A stretch of 64,000 nucleotides of DNA from Gymnopilus junonius (lineage: Eukaryota; Basidiomycota; Agaricomycetes; Agaricales; Galerinaceae). Shown in pieces: positions 10,807 to 22,635 of the stretch (the stretch's first letter is position 1; every line of letters starts with the position of its first letter). The DNA lies in assembly GCA_015501075.1 (NCBI GenBank), contig JADNYJ010000009.1, positions 372,001 through 436,000 on the forward strand, written 5' to 3'. The notes beneath the pieces were generated by a model. It had not been told where the DNA came from and did no database searches. It saw only the letters and a list, made by a program, of their open reading frames with translations. The position numbers were made by a program, and so were the translations under genes.

Positions 10807-12686
10807 TTACTGTAAGGCTGTCCGTGTTATGCCTCTCACTTGTTTTCTGTGAACGGCCTTGTGCCTATTCAATTGATCTGGGCGAGCGAAAGACTTGCTA
10901 CATCCAGGCTCCATACAGGTATACGGACGTGCACCGGTATGCGTTCTAAGCTGGACATGGAAATGAGTACTTTGGTAAGACTATTGGTAGGAAATCCCTA
11001 CATGTTTGGAGAGATTGGAAGATTCAGCGAAACCCCTGAATGATGATTAGCGAAAGCTGTAAGATTCTCCCTGAAAGAATGTACCTATCGCAATAGGTGC
11101 ATTTGAAAGGTTTGTCGCCATTGTGCGTCCGTTTATGGATGGTTAATGCACCGGTGATAGCAAAGGACTTGCCACAACCAGGGAAGTCGCAGACATAAGG
11201 TTCTGTAAACACCATGTTAGTTATTCGTATTAAAGCAAAAATGGTGCTCTCACTCTCTTGGGTATGTCGTCTGATATGCTGCTGTAAAGTAGCTGCTTCA
11301 GAGAAATTCTGGTGGCATATGTTACATTGAAAAGGTCTATGACCTGTATGTGACTAGAACGAAAGGGAGAAGTATCAAGGATGACGTAAAGGACGGGAAG
11401 GACATTTTACCTGGACATGTCGAGAGATTTTCTGCTTGCTTTGGAAACCCTGGTTGCCGTTCCTCGGACATTGATCCCAGAAACACTCGTAGTGTGCTTT
11501 ACCACCACCAATGTGGTCCGTATTGATGTGTAATGTTAATTCATCGCAAGAATTAAAGTACTTCCCGCAGTCTTTCCATCGGCATTCAATAAGTTCAGAA
11601 GAGGAGGTATCGCTTTTGGCGATTGGCGTTGATGACCGAGACTTGGAGGAGCTCGAAGAATCGTTGAATATGGGTGGGTCCAAATCAGAAGCATGCGTCT
11701 GGGAGACGACCTCGAAAGTAGGCACAGATGGAATCATTAATTGGTTTGTAGGTGAATTGGGAAGTTGCTGAGGATCAGGGAAGGGTGATGTTATACCTAG
11801 GTGATCATTCAGCAAGTGTTGAGCCAACAGGTCAAAATCGCTGGGCCAAGATGAATAAGAGCTGTTGCAATCGCCCCACAGACACGACATGGAGGCGGGT
11901 CCATCTGATTGATAAGGTACAGAACCGTCCGCATTATGAGGCAAAAAATCAAGTAGATGTGAATTGACATGTCCAACCAGTTCGGACATAGATGGGAATG
12001 ATCCCTGACATGAATCCCACAAGCAGCTTGTTGAAGGCGGGATTTCGGGAGGGGATTGTACAGGAGGTATGAAACCGCTGATATGGAAGGAATTATGATG
12101 AAAATGCTGTGTTGGCTTTGATGAAAATGGAGTAGGTCCTCTGTCAATATTGAAGTGAGCCTGTGTACTCGGCTCATTGTTTCGTTCTGAACTTGCAACT
12201 CTCGATGAGACTGCCGTTGAGTGTTGGTTACAAGAGCACCAGAGATCATCAAAGGATCCAGTCCAAGACATATCGATGGGATGTTGAAATAAGGGCCGGG
12301 TCGGTTCTATATTGTAGGGATGATAATCTTCGCAACATTGCAGCTGGATATCAAGCTTTAGGGCACAGAATTATGAGAAATCGGGGCGTGTCACTAACGA
12401 TGGAATCGAAGCCATGACAGTCCTCGCACTCTTCTCCTTCTTTACAAACAGCATCACAATGTGTATCTGATCCCCCACTGTTGCAAACAGATTCTGCATG
12501 GTTAGGATCTGTGCATGCAATAACGACACACTGATCGGTGCATTGAGCAGTTAACTCATTTGACGGGCTACAGAGGCTGGGATCAGGAGGACAGTCGGGA
12601 CATGGGCTGTTTGGTTGAAACAAGGGTTTATAGGTTAGTTTTGCGCCGAATGGGAGAGGCATGGTTAGACCAAGAAGAAGAGTCAT
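10807..12686 (-). CDS. ZAP1: Zap1-like C2H2 zinc-finger transcription factor
   Basis: Six exons (12686-12399, 12343-11411, 11353-11254, 11202-11085, 11035-11002, 10950-10807) give about 538 aa. The C-terminal third has six consecutive C2H2 fingers, beginning with a [10 protein letters not shown] finger and followed by the CFWDQC type, then [32 protein letters not shown] and [10 protein letters not shown], joined by HTG-type linkers. Two more degenerate CLW..C fingers lie in the middle. The N-terminus is Cys-rich ([19 protein letters not shown]). This layout matches zinc-responsive activators like yeast Zap1; zinc sensing is inferred. The first ATG is at 12686, with another at 12662; the open frame upstream starts with GTG and is not counted. 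The splice between exons 1 and 2 has an alternative in-frame acceptor 12 bases earlier. Confidence 0.8.
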
Positions 12687-12767
12687 CACTTCATTTAACA
12701 CTTCGCTTACTATGACTGCGCAGGTTCTCAGCTCATATTATATAAGCTACAATCTTATCTTATCTCA
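12687..12767 (-). promoter_or_regulatory. Compact spacer with tandem GATAAG and TATA-like element
   Basis: Only 81 bases separate the LRR gene stop codon from the Zap1-like start. On the minus strand the spacer begins, a few bases after the stop, with GATAAGATAAGATT (12764-12751), followed by a TATATAAT element around 12746-12739. It must serve as the 3' end of one gene and the proximal promoter of the next. GATA-factor binding or a poly(A) signal role is inference. Confidence 0.45.
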
Positions 12768-14357
12768 TTAATCGTCAAAGCCCAATGGTTCCGTCGTATC
12801 GAAACGGACCGTCTGTATGATCTCACCATCTTCAGACCCGCTTTTACCGACCTTGCTACCCAAGTCACCCTCTGTCGTTGTCTTCAAGAAGTCCAAGCAG
12901 CCTTTATGGCAACCGCGCCATCGTAGAGGAGCCTTTGCTCCCAAATCGATACCAGCAATCTTACTCTCCCAAGAAAATCGCACCTCAAGGGGGTGCACAA
13001 AAACAGGTCGGTGGCCACGATGCCTGGGGCTCATACATCGACCAATTCCAGTGACAAATTTCGGTTCGTCATCCTGGTCGAATTCCTCCACCACGTCATC
13101 GTTATCGTTGACTATGACTGACCCAGGAACACATGTAGCAAGTATGTGGCTCAAAACTTCCGAAATTGGTTGATAGAGGTGACCGGTGGCGAGTGGAAGA
13201 ACAGCGAGTTCTTCCAGCATTGTCTTGCGTGGCTTAATCAAGTCTCCCGGGACGGGCTTTGAAACCAGGAAGCGCAATATCAATTCGGAAAGCGGAGGTA
13301 CCCTTGGTGTGGGCTTCGTTTCCAAATTTGTATGCACTTTTGTTGGTGGAGTTTTGAAAGGATTGGGGAAAAGAATGAGTTTATTCAAATTCTTCATCAT
13401 TTTCAGTTCAGCAGGGACATATTTCAGATTGTTCCGGGCGACGTTTAATTCCACCAAGGATTCCAGCTGCTCTATCTCAGGTGGGAGGTATGAAATCTTG
13501 TTGTTCCCTAAAGAAATTATGTGACTCGTCTGTGCGATCAAGTCAATAAAGAAAAGGCATACTCAACGAGAGAACTGTGAGATTTGACAGCATCCATAGC
13601 TCGCATGGTAAGGTCCGGAACGAATTGTTGGCAAAAAAGAATTTGAGGGATGTAGGATTCGGCATTGAACTGCTTGATAGGCTTCTCCCATGAAATTCGG
13701 GAGCTAAGTATCTGATGCCAGGGTTGGCAGGTTCAGTCTGTGTGCGAGTAAAAATCCGGACTTTGGTATTCCTTGTCGAAAGCCAATCGCCTTTTTCGTC
13801 GGACATTTCACTAGGTAAAGGGAGTGTAACCATCTTGTTTAAGTCCCTGAGAAATTGACGAGAGATTCTCGTCAGTCCTCGATCCCTGTTTACAGATTGT
13901 CCGACTTGAGAGGTCTTCGGATATGATGACTGCTTAGCAATGTAACGTACATTAGGTCAATTTCTCCATTTCCAGTTTCATATACTTGGGTACCAGCCCC
14001 CTCCCATATCGCCTCTGCATTCTCCTTCATATCATTCTTGTCTTTACCACTTGGCACTTGGACAGTGCCGAATCCAGTCGTACGGGGAGACTGAGATTCC
14101 ACGCGGCGTTTTTTGTTGACTGAACCAGGGGCGAAGGGACTCGTATTTCTTGACTTGTTGGCGTTATAGGATCCAGCTAAGGGGTCAGTCACGCCATTTG
14201 AACGCATCTGACGCGGTGCTTCGTGTTCATCTTCTTCGGCGTCGAGGCTTAAAGGTTCAATTAGTGGAGATGAGGGAGGAGATGATGAATTAACCCAAGT
14301 TGAGGATGGAGACGGCGAAGAAGAGGGAGGACTATAGGGTGTGTCGGTGAACAGCAT
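12768..14357 (-). CDS. Leucine-rich repeat protein of unknown function
   Basis: Three exons (14357-13951, 13885-13563, 13507-12768) give 489 aa. The N-terminal 120 residues are Ser/Pro-rich (SPPSSSPSPSS). Then comes a conserved fungal segment RGLTRISRQFLRDLNK and a short array of leucine-rich repeats (about residues 210-310): LKFFFANNSFRTLPCELW, then NLTVLSLRNNKISYLPPEI, LVELNVARNNLKYVPAEL and LNKLILFPNPF. The C-terminal part has RPVFVHPLEVRFSWE and RWRGCHKGCLDFL, conserved in uncharacterised fungal LRR proteins. Function is not known. The ATG at 14357 (MLFTDTPYSPP) is preferred; an in-frame ATG at 14426 would add 23 residues. Introns are phase-consistent. Confidence 0.75.
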
Positions 14358-14562
14358 AGAAAGAAGGAAAGGTGTTAGCAACCTAATTCTGCTCTTTAAT
14401 AAACCGCGCGTATCACGTGTGTGCATTGACTTGGGAAGCTAAATTAAAACGAATAGTATAGCAAATTCCGTATTACCGTAAAACAACCCAATAGCTTACT
14501 TACGGGGTGTATGTAGAGCGGAAGGAAATGTCAAAAATTAGGAGGTAAAGAAGGTTGTGTGA

Positions 14563-15570
14563 CTACTCTACAGGCGATGACATTGACACACTGCGTCTTT
14601 CCTTCTTCGAGTACGGTGGTATGTAACCGAGCACCTTTGCTCTCACCCTCTCGTAGTCCACCGTTTCTCCCTCCTCTCTCACTGACTTAATTCCCTGAGC
14701 AAAACTAGATATAGCGTTCTCCCTCAGTTTTCTACGTTCGGCCACCAGGCGAAGAATATGCGACCTCTTCGTTGCATATGGTGCATTGAGTTTCCATGAG
14801 TATCTGCCCTGGCCCTTGGTCATGCGTAGAAGCTCTTCTTTTTGGAGATTGCGTGTGTATTGGATACTGAAATGCTTCTCTATCCAATTTTCTCTCTCTT
14901 CTCTTTCCAGAGGAGCCATACCTTCGAGTCTGTGTGGGTAATAGAATGGGTCGACCAGACCGACGACAGCTCGCTTGTACGTTTTGTAAGGCCTGCGTGT
15001 GTAGCCTTCCTGCGTGCGATACCATGGAGAGATATAATTATCGGTACGAATGTACGTAGTTTCCACACCGTAGACGGCAAGGAGTAAGGATCGTATGTCG
15101 GTTTTAGTGACGGATTGAGGAATACGGAAAGTTGCTTCATAAGGGTTATATGGCTGCCCTGGTGGTGTGTAGTTTCGGACAAGCCTTAGAACAATGTTGG
15201 GAAGGTAGACTTTTTGGCCCAGAACTTTTGTTTCTGTAACGTCGTCTTGAACTGTCCGTCGCAGACCACGAATTCGAGACCTGCGTTCATTTACTTTTTG
15301 GAGCCATTCTGCCGGAGAAGGATTTTTCCCATCTTTATCTTCAAGAGCGCCTTGCGCTTTGAGACGAGTATAGCGTGCATGTTCCGTGGGTGTTAACCCA
15401 TCTTCTGTAGCATCGGAAGAGCCTTCGGGAATGGCGCCAGATTGTTTTGTTCTGCGGAGGCGAACGGCTAAAGGAGTTGACGCCGTCCGTGCAACCTTTG
15501 CCAATTCAGGTAACGGAGGTTGTGTCGCATACATCCTTCGAAGATTCGGGCAGCGACGAAGAGCTTGCAT
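14563..15570 (-). CDS. MRP20: Mitochondrial large-subunit ribosomal protein uL23m
   Basis: Single exon, 335 aa. Residues about 115-185 (QKVYLPNIVLRLVRNYTPPG, then YEATFRIPQSVTKTDIRSLL and VYGVETTYIRTDNYISP) form the uL23 fold that sits at the exit of the mitochondrial ribosome tunnel. The N-terminus (MQALRRCPNLRRMYATQ) is basic and lacks acids, as expected for a mitochondrial presequence. The C-terminal basic extension (about residues 230-335), rich in Arg/Lys, is typical of fungal Mrp20 proteins. It is head-to-head with DCR2 across a 224-base gap. Confidence 0.88.
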   Translation of the reverse strand: MQALRRCPNLRRMYATQPPLPELAKVARTASTPLAVRLRRTKQSGAIPEGSSDATEDGLTPTEHARYTRLKAQGALEDKDGKNPSPAEWLQKVNERRSRIRGLRRTVQDDVTETKVLGQKVYLPNIVLRLVRNYTPPGQPYNPYEATFRIPQSVTKTDIRSLLLAVYGVETTYIRTDNYISPWYRTQEGYTRRPYKTYKRAVVGLVDPFYYPHRLEGMAPLEREERENWIEKHFSIQYTRNLQKEELLRMTKGQGRYSWKLNAPYATKRSHILRLVAERRKLRENAISSFAQGIKSVREEGETVDYERVRAKVLGYIPPYSKKERRSVSMSSPVE

Positions 15571-15794
15571 CTTTCTAGCTCCTGTAATGGAGGAGAATGA
15601 GAGTCACTCAAGCAACAAGTTGGTCGGAAATTTCTGCTGAAATGAGCACGTGATCATCCGCGTTACAGTGGCGGTGCACTGGGAATGGTGACCGCATGCA
15701 GCACTCATCTTACACGACACCTCTACTTTACCTCTATTGCTTTCGCAAGTCTACTCTTAGAATCCTTCGATTGGCCTTTGGCTAACGGGGAAAC
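15571..15794. promoter_or_regulatory. Shared upstream region of uL23m and DCR2
   Basis: The 224 bases separate two divergent start codons. No specific element was recognised. Confidence 0.4.
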
Positions 15795-18279
15795 ATGGTC
15801 TCCTTTACCTGCTCCAAGTTCCTCAGGAGCTTGCGGTCAATGTGTGCACCGATAACGACCATCATAGCCTTCTCCTTCCTGCTCACCTATATATTTATTC
15901 TCTACCAACCTACTCGAGGACCTGGGCTCATACAAAGATTGGGATGGCAGTCATGGGATCTTGTCTCCATGGTGGATCAGGCAACTATGCCTCAGAGGCC
16001 TCCGGACACTGGCAATGCGGACTACACTGTTGACTGGTGGAATGTCTCTACACCAGAAGAGAGCGTCGATCTATCCAGCCTACCGTTAGACGTTTGGTCC
16101 CCCCTTTTGCCTCATGAAACTGGCCGTGGGTATTACGTTTGCTATTGTCTGGGGTGGGTATTGAATATAATATTTTCTTGTAGTATCAGAAATCAAGGTC
16201 GTGCGTTGCGTAATCGACCCTGAAATTGCTGGTGACATCTGCGCTCCTGACTCCACTAGCGAGCAAGATGCTATTAGGGGGAAGTGGGTTCGCGTACCTC
16301 GCAACCTCAACCTTGAAGGAGGATATATGTCAGGATATCTAGTATGTACAATCCCTCAAATGATTCAAACAAAGGTGGTGGTTAACTGCTTTGCAGAACA
16401 TCTACTACCGAAGGACGAGACGACAGGACATTGATCTTATTACGGATATCCGTCTGCTATCTGAAAATCAACGCCCAGACTCCCCGGAGGACTGGCACCA
16501 AGCCGAAGTTTCTTTGAGATCTGGGATGATGCGGACCCCTCCTCTTTACTTATGGTATAAGACGGGAAAGGCGTCAGGCGACATGTCCGTGGAGGAGAGA
16601 GCGAATATTATCACCGAAATTGATGTTCTTTACGGGGAAGACGCTCCTTGGTATGGGTTCCAGAAACTTGAACCTCCAACTTTAGAGCAGACTGCAAAAG
16701 CGGAAGCAACATGGATAACTATTAGAAAAGGAGTCAAAGGTGAGTCAAATATGTGCTCCCAGTTTTCACGTAAGTGATGACTTTAATTAGTCCCTCCTCG
16801 TGCCCCTCCTTTACATTTCTCACATTCTGGAAAGTTCAAAATTTTGCAAGTTGCAGACCTCCATTTTTCTGTTTCACAGGGAGTTTGTCGGGATACGATA
16901 CTCTCTCCATGCGAACACTCTGACAATCTTACCAACTCCTTAATTACCCATGTCATTGACCAAGAAAAGCCGGACTTAATTGTCTTTAGTGGCGATCAGC
17001 TCAATGGCCAAGGCTCTTCATGGGATGCCAAGTCCGTTTTAGCAAAATTTGCCAGGGCAGTTACTGAGAAAAGGATTCCTTGGGCTGCTGTGTTTGGGAA
17101 TCATGATGAAGAAGATGGGGTGCTCAAAGAGCAACAAGTTGCCTTGATGAAAGGATTACCTTACAGTTTGGTTGAAAAGGGTCCGAAGGATGTTCACGGT
17201 GTTGGAAACTATGTCTTGAAGGTTTTCAGTCCGGATGCGTAAGTGGGTTCTATACCTCAGTAATATACTAAATCTTCATCAATATCTAAATAGGTCCAAG
17301 ACTCACATTCTAACACTCTATTTCCTCGACTCTGGATCATATTCAAAGGGCGTCCTAGATTGGTTCGGTTTCTTCACCCCAACAGAGTACGATTGGATCC
17401 GCCAAAGCCAGATTGACTGGTTCCTCCAAGAGTCAGGTAAGCAGATTCCTACCCGAAATACCGCCTTCAATAACACTGTTATGCGAAGCATCGATCAAGC
17501 AAATTGAAAGACCATTTAAGCCTGACACTGGGAAAGACTTAGGATCCGTATGGGAGCGCCAGGCCGACCAGTTGACGCCATCCTCTCGCAAGCTTGCAAA
17601 GCCAAATGCCTTGCTGTTCTACCATATTCCTATGTATGCCATCTCGATAGTTGTTTGTCTCAACTGCTAATCATCTTCAGCCCCGAGACGTATTCGGCGC
17701 CGGATTTGGATCCTAGGACGGGCAAAGCTCTTGATACCGGTCTAACCGGTTTAGAACCTCACGGTAATCCGAAGAAGAATGATGGATTTTTTGAGAAAGG
17801 AATTCTGAAGGCTATGGAAAGTGTTCATGTTGCCAACCGGGATGCCCATGAAGTTAAAGTGATTGGCAATGGTCACTGTCATAGTGAGTCAAGTCCCTAT
17901 TTTTATTTCTCTATTGACTGAACAATATTTGTCTTGCAGTCACTGAGAACTGTCGCCGTGTCAAAGGAGTCTGGTTTTGTTTTGGTGGCGGAGGGTAAAA
18001 TTTCTGTTCTGTCCCGCTGTAAGAATCTGCTGACTATCTGGAAATAGCTCCTATTCTGGATACAGCAAAATCGGGTAAGCTTTCTATGCGGTCATCACGC
18101 TATTGAAGAAGGCTCATATTAGATGTTCCCTGATGTTTCCCTGCAGGTTTGATCGACGATTCCGAATTTATGATATCTCCGACTTCGGAGAGACGATTCG
18201 GACCTATAAACGGACGGAGAAAGATGAAATTGTGGATGAGATGATTCTTGCTGGTATCGGCGCCCCCCCTCTAACATAA
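15795..18279 (+). CDS. DCR2: Phosphatase DCR2 (calcineurin-like metallophosphoesterase)
   Basis: Ten exons: 15795-16125, 16184-16341, 16397-16739, 16791-17238, 17294-17436, 17489-17633, 17681-17883, 17940-17994, 18048-18074, 18147-18279. Together they encode 661 aa, and all phases agree. A hydrophobic N-terminal anchor (about residues 20-35, ITTIIAFSFLLTYIFILY) is followed by the metallophosphoesterase core. Metal and catalytic motifs are visible: LQVADLHFS (D-x-H), IVFSGDQLNG (GD), FGNHDEE (GNHD), FYHIP and GNGHCH near the end of the domain. In yeast Dcr2 promotes Start by dephosphorylating Sic1 and also acts on Ire1; the same role here is inferred. Exons 8 and 9 are short (55 and 27 bases). 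The C-terminus ends shortly after ITENCRRVKGVWFCFGGGGS. Confidence 0.9.
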
Positions 18280-18499
18280 GTAGGAATAGGTATCTATATC
18301 TATATTGTACAATATAATATGTATTCAATGAGCGGCGTAGAAGGACCACCTATTTTTGGAGGTTGTGATCTTCCATCCAAGGTGGGAAACTAGTTCTCAC
18401 GCTATTATGCTAACAGGGGATTTGAACAGGTTAGGCTACTCTGTACCTATTCAGTCCTTCCCTCCTCGTCCACCGTCCCCCGACATTCTGCACGACAAA

Positions 18500-21400
18500 A
18501 TGTCCAGGTCAGGTCAACCCTCGCAACCTAACGGAGGTCATCCTTCTCGCCGTGACAACAACTCAATTTCATCCAATGCCTCGGGATCGGGACGAAGCGA
18601 GCGAGGCTCTCGACATCCTTCGGTACTTCATGTTCATATTGTCGTCTGACCGAATTTTGACGAGAATCTATTAGCCGGCAGTAGAGACTGCTGTCACTCG
18701 CCTATTGGTGTCCATCAAGCAGTTATTGGAAGCATTAACTTTATGGAGTCAACTCAGAATGGATGAAGATGGAGTTAGCAATGTTTATGTTCGGCTGGGC
18801 AATGACTTCAATCAGGCTTTGGCTGCATTTGCACAGTTCAACATTAATATGGAGTAAGTTTTTTTTGTCTTGATTAAGTCCCATTTTCAGTCCTGATTAT
18901 GTCCAAAGTGAACTACTCAGCGTGCCTGATGATTTGCGGCAGGTGTTGGAGCAATGCTTGGCCGAAGATGCCACTCCAGAAAACCTCGAACTTTACCTTC
19001 CAAGTGTACGCGAGATCATTACAAATTTACTTCAAGGCCTTCGAGGCAAGCAGTCTATCTACCGAAGAATCGTTTCGGATCACCGACACAAGTCTGGTGG
19101 TACTGATCACGACCGAACGGATAGTCGTTCGTCGCGTTCCAATGGCTCTTCGCGTCGTGATGGCTCTCATCGTCAGCAGGGATCTAGGCAGGTGACAGAA
19201 GAGGAGAGGGCTGATAGTGATAGTGCTTCGCGCCGGAGCGGTCAGTCGAGCAGAAGAAGGGATCCTCAAGGTTCATCTCAGCAGCAATCTCCCGGGAACG
19301 ACTTTGTCGGTGGCTTCTCCCCATCAATTGTGGAACGTCCTTTAGAACAACGCAATGAACTTTCGGAGTCCCAGCGGTCGAATGAGCAAAATGTTCTCCA
19401 ACGACGGTCTGATAGAGCTCCGTCCGCCGTCGCCCTGTCATCCTCGTCGTCGACATTCCCGGATACACCTCCAGATGAAGATGGGCGAGACTCTCCCTAT
19501 CGAACAACTGCTCCAACCCCAACCGAAATGCCTTCCAAACCTTCATCCCCTCCTCCTCAAATAGTGCCAGCCAGCGTCAAGCGATATTCTCTTGTGGATA
19601 AACCAGTTGATAAATCTACCAATCTTGCTCCTAGCGTGGTGGTAGAGCCGTCCAGCCCTCAACTGGATCAAAGTGGGACCTCCTCTCCTCCTCCGCCAGA
19701 TACACCACCAATAGAGCCTCCTCCTGCGGTAGCCCAATCGTTGGCTGCCCTCAAATCCGATGCTCATCTAGAGCGGCGCGCATCTAAGCGGTTTTCAATA
19801 TACAATATCTCGAAGATGACCGGTGGCTCGACCACAAGAGAACGATCGTTAAGAGGCACCGCTAACCACCCAAATCGTCGATCACTAGCTGCTACAGGAA
19901 ATCTTACTCAAAACGATCTTGCCGTTCTGACAGAAGTAGATGACGAAGAACCAGGTCCGACGACTAAACCCGAAGCGCCTGTGAAACCGAAGCTTTCGCG
20001 GTCTAATAGCCCTGTCCCTGCCGTCCCTCCGTTGCCTTCCACCCCGTCGCGTTCACCAGAACCAACGGCGAGAGCCGTAGATGCAACTGTGCCTTCTCCT
20101 CAAACTGAACCGCCTTCTGATCTTTCAAAGATTACCATTTTCCTTCAACTCGGAAGGGAAGTGAAGAAGGTGGTAATTGATCGTGCCATCTCTTTTGCAT
20201 CGTTGCGAGTATTATTCGTGGACAAATTTTCGTACAACCCCGGACTCGATAACTTCCCAGCAATTTATATCCGCGATCCCGCAAGTGGCGTGCAATACGA
20301 GCTTGAGGACACGGACGACGTGAAGGAGAAATGCTTGATCTCGTTAAACATCGAACGTGTGTATTTTTTTGGAAGTATAAACTTTTAGTAGACTGACCAC
20401 CTGAGCCTTCAGCTCTTGACCAGATCAAACAACATATCGACACTCAGATTTTGAACCTGGCAAATGACATCAAAGAGTTGAGATCGGCTGTTACCAGCAA
20501 CAATCGACAATCGGCTCATTTCCCGGAGATGGCTGCTCAGCCTCTGGCAGAAAGCACACCAGCTCCCAACCGGCCAAGTGATCGCCAGTTTCAACACGTT
20601 GCCCGCCGTCTTTCGCGGTTCATGGGTGATACACCACCATCATTTATGTCTCAACTGCAACAACCTCCATTGCCGAATTCCATGGCGCCTATACCTCCGC
20701 AGATGACTGGACAATCTCTACAACCCCAAATGACAGGTGGCTCGGTGTTATCGGAATACACTAGTCGCGTGGTCACAGACTTGAAGACCCAATTTGATGA
20801 AGTACAGAACCTGCGACGTGATTTGGGCATCATGCGACAACTCTACACCGAGTTCATGAAATCTACGAAAGAATCTCTTGGAACTTTGCGCACACAGACA
20901 CAGTCGGTGAAGCAACTCGCTAACTCGAATGTAGGCGGTGCTCGGGAATATGTTGATTCCGGGAAGAAAAAGCTTGACATACGCACTCAAAATGTGCTCA
21001 CCGAGGTCGAAAGGCTACAGGATATCATCGAGAGTATGAAGGACGACGTCATCAAGAGACATGTAACGCCCAATGCGATCGTCTTCAGGAATATCAAGAA
21101 GGACATGGACACCGTCGCAGCCGAGCTAGCTAGCCTGTCAGAGCACATCACCACCATTAAGCCTATGTGGAAGAAGACTTGGGAGGAAGAGTTGCAGAAC
21201 ATTGTGGAGGAGCAGCAATTCTTGACACACCAAGAAGAGTTCCTGAGTGACTTGCAGGAGGATTACAAGGCGATGACCGAGGTATATGGACATGTCGAGA
21301 AGGTAGTAACTTTGCGTAAACCCAACGGTCAAGCCAAAACGCGAAGTCGTGGCTTCAAGCCAGCCCCTCGTGAGGATGGACAGGACGATTTATCTAATGT

Positions 21401-21689
21401 AATGCTCGAGATCAGGACGGCAGCTGTTGATCCAGAGAGACGATTGAAAGCTATCGAGGCCAATCAGAGAAACAGGGAGAAGGAACTGGCTTCTCGGTCG
21501 GATGAAATGCAACTGGAGCTGCATGATTTCGTGAGCCAGAAGAAGTTGAAGATGACCGGCGGCGCAGAGGAAGCGGAACGCGTGAGGCAGAAACGTAGCG
21601 AAATGACTTTGAAAGCTATGTTCACTGGTGGGAGAGATGGCAGTGCTTCACCATCTTTCAGCATTGCGGAGACCCCAGCGTCACCTTAG
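18500..21689 (+). CDS. BUD6: Actin-interacting protein Bud6/Aip3
   Basis: Four exons (18500-18622, 18675-18853, 18891-20356, 20413-21689) give 1014 aa. Bud6 binds actin monomers and formins to promote actin-cable assembly at polarity sites. After a Ser-rich leader, residues about 42-170 carry the conserved N-terminal block: VTRLLVSIKQLLEALTLW, NVYVRLGNDFNQALAAF, VPDDLRQVLEQCL. A disordered Ser/Pro region of about 330 residues follows. From about residue 510 the AIP3 domain begins: ITIFLQLGREVKKVVIDR, FPAIYIRDPASGVQYELED, then a long coiled coil (VERLQDIIESMKDDVIKRH; LEIRTAAVDPERRLKAIE). The start at 18500 is preferred over upstream in-frame codons because it follows a normal leader and precedes a good donor. 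Confidence 0.9.
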
Positions 21690-21832
21690 CAAGCTGAACT
21701 TGACTTCGGACTTTTTTCACCTTGTTTTGCGTAGTTACACATTGGCTTTCAATCACTTCTATCAATGCAGAAGTCTGTTATCCGGCATTATTTATATAAT
21801 AATTCCGCTATAATCTGCATTCTTTCAGTAAC

Positions 21833-22092
21833 ATGTACAAGTTGCCCCGAACCCCTAAGCATTTCGAGAGAAAAAGAGGCTGGCTCGGTAAGCCTGAAGC
21901 TTGGGTATCGTCGTTCTGGTATCTCACAATCGTATTGCTCATTTAAAGTTGGTTCCTTTGCATCTATGACCGTGTTGTCAGATACTCGGACCTGAGGATT
22001 CCTTGGGAGGATCGGGTGGTTTGCCTCTAACGAGAGAGCGCAGATGGTTTGCTTTGGTCGACAAATCTGTAGACCATCTGAAGCGATCATGA
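21833..22092 (+). CDS. Hypothetical 69-aa protein, two exons
   Basis: I do not recognise this protein. Exons 21833-21931 and 21982-22092 join in phase across a 50-base GT...AG intron with a CTATGAC branch-like site. The product begins MYKLPRTPKHFERKRGWLG, has an aromatic/hydrophobic stretch (EAWVSSFWYLTI), and ends with RRWFALVDKSVDHLKRS. Basic N-terminus plus one hydrophobic segment could suit a small mitochondrial or membrane protein, but that is a guess. A TATATAA element lies about 40 bases before the ATG. A minus-strand ORF overlapping it is less protein-like. Confidence 0.4.
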
Positions 22093-22635
22093 ACGAGGAG
22101 AAGGTAAGCGCTCAGTAACTGTGCCACAAGTGGAAAGACGCACCGTGATTTAGTCGGAGGATTTGGAGACGAGGATGGGGTAAGTTCGCCGGGAAGACGG
22201 ACTCGTTTTGGAGTAAGAACAAGGTAAGAAATGCTAAAGGGCAGCAAAGTCATTGGTGGCTAGTAGAAGATGGAGCCAAGAGGCATAAGAAGACGGCAGA
22301 ACGGACTTCCCAGGAAGACCTATTGCGGGTGATACATTGTGTGGACAATGCTGAGCGGGAAACAATTGTTTGACCGTATTCGTAACAACGATCAAATTCC
22401 GCTAAAGAACATATCCCTCAACTCCACATTACCATCCATTCACGGTGACGCCCATTACTGTTTCAAAAAGCACATGCACTTGCTCCAATCCAGCCTTTCT
22501 ACCCAGTGCAGATGTAAAACCATCATCAATGAAGTCATTTTATGCAAAACCTGTCGAATGTCTTTCTCCAACTGTTTAAAATGTGGCCAACTTTTGCGAT
22601 TTCAGACTTGATTCGGGCTCTTCAGTTTCCTTCTC
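22093..22635. other. Intergenic, no supported gene
   Basis: The 543 bases hold several sites that look like strong donors (GTAAGC, GTAAGT, GTAAGA between 22100 and 22230) on the plus strand, but I could not assemble a convincing coding path through them. Confidence 0.3.

Noticed and set aside
12687..12701. Upstream extension of the Zap1-like frame
   Set aside because: The extension begins with GTG; the first ATG is at 12686.
21978..22253. Minus-strand 69-codon spliced model overlapping the plus-strand small gene
   Set aside because: It can be spliced in phase, but its sequence is less protein-like and the plus-strand model uses the same bases with a better branch site and product.
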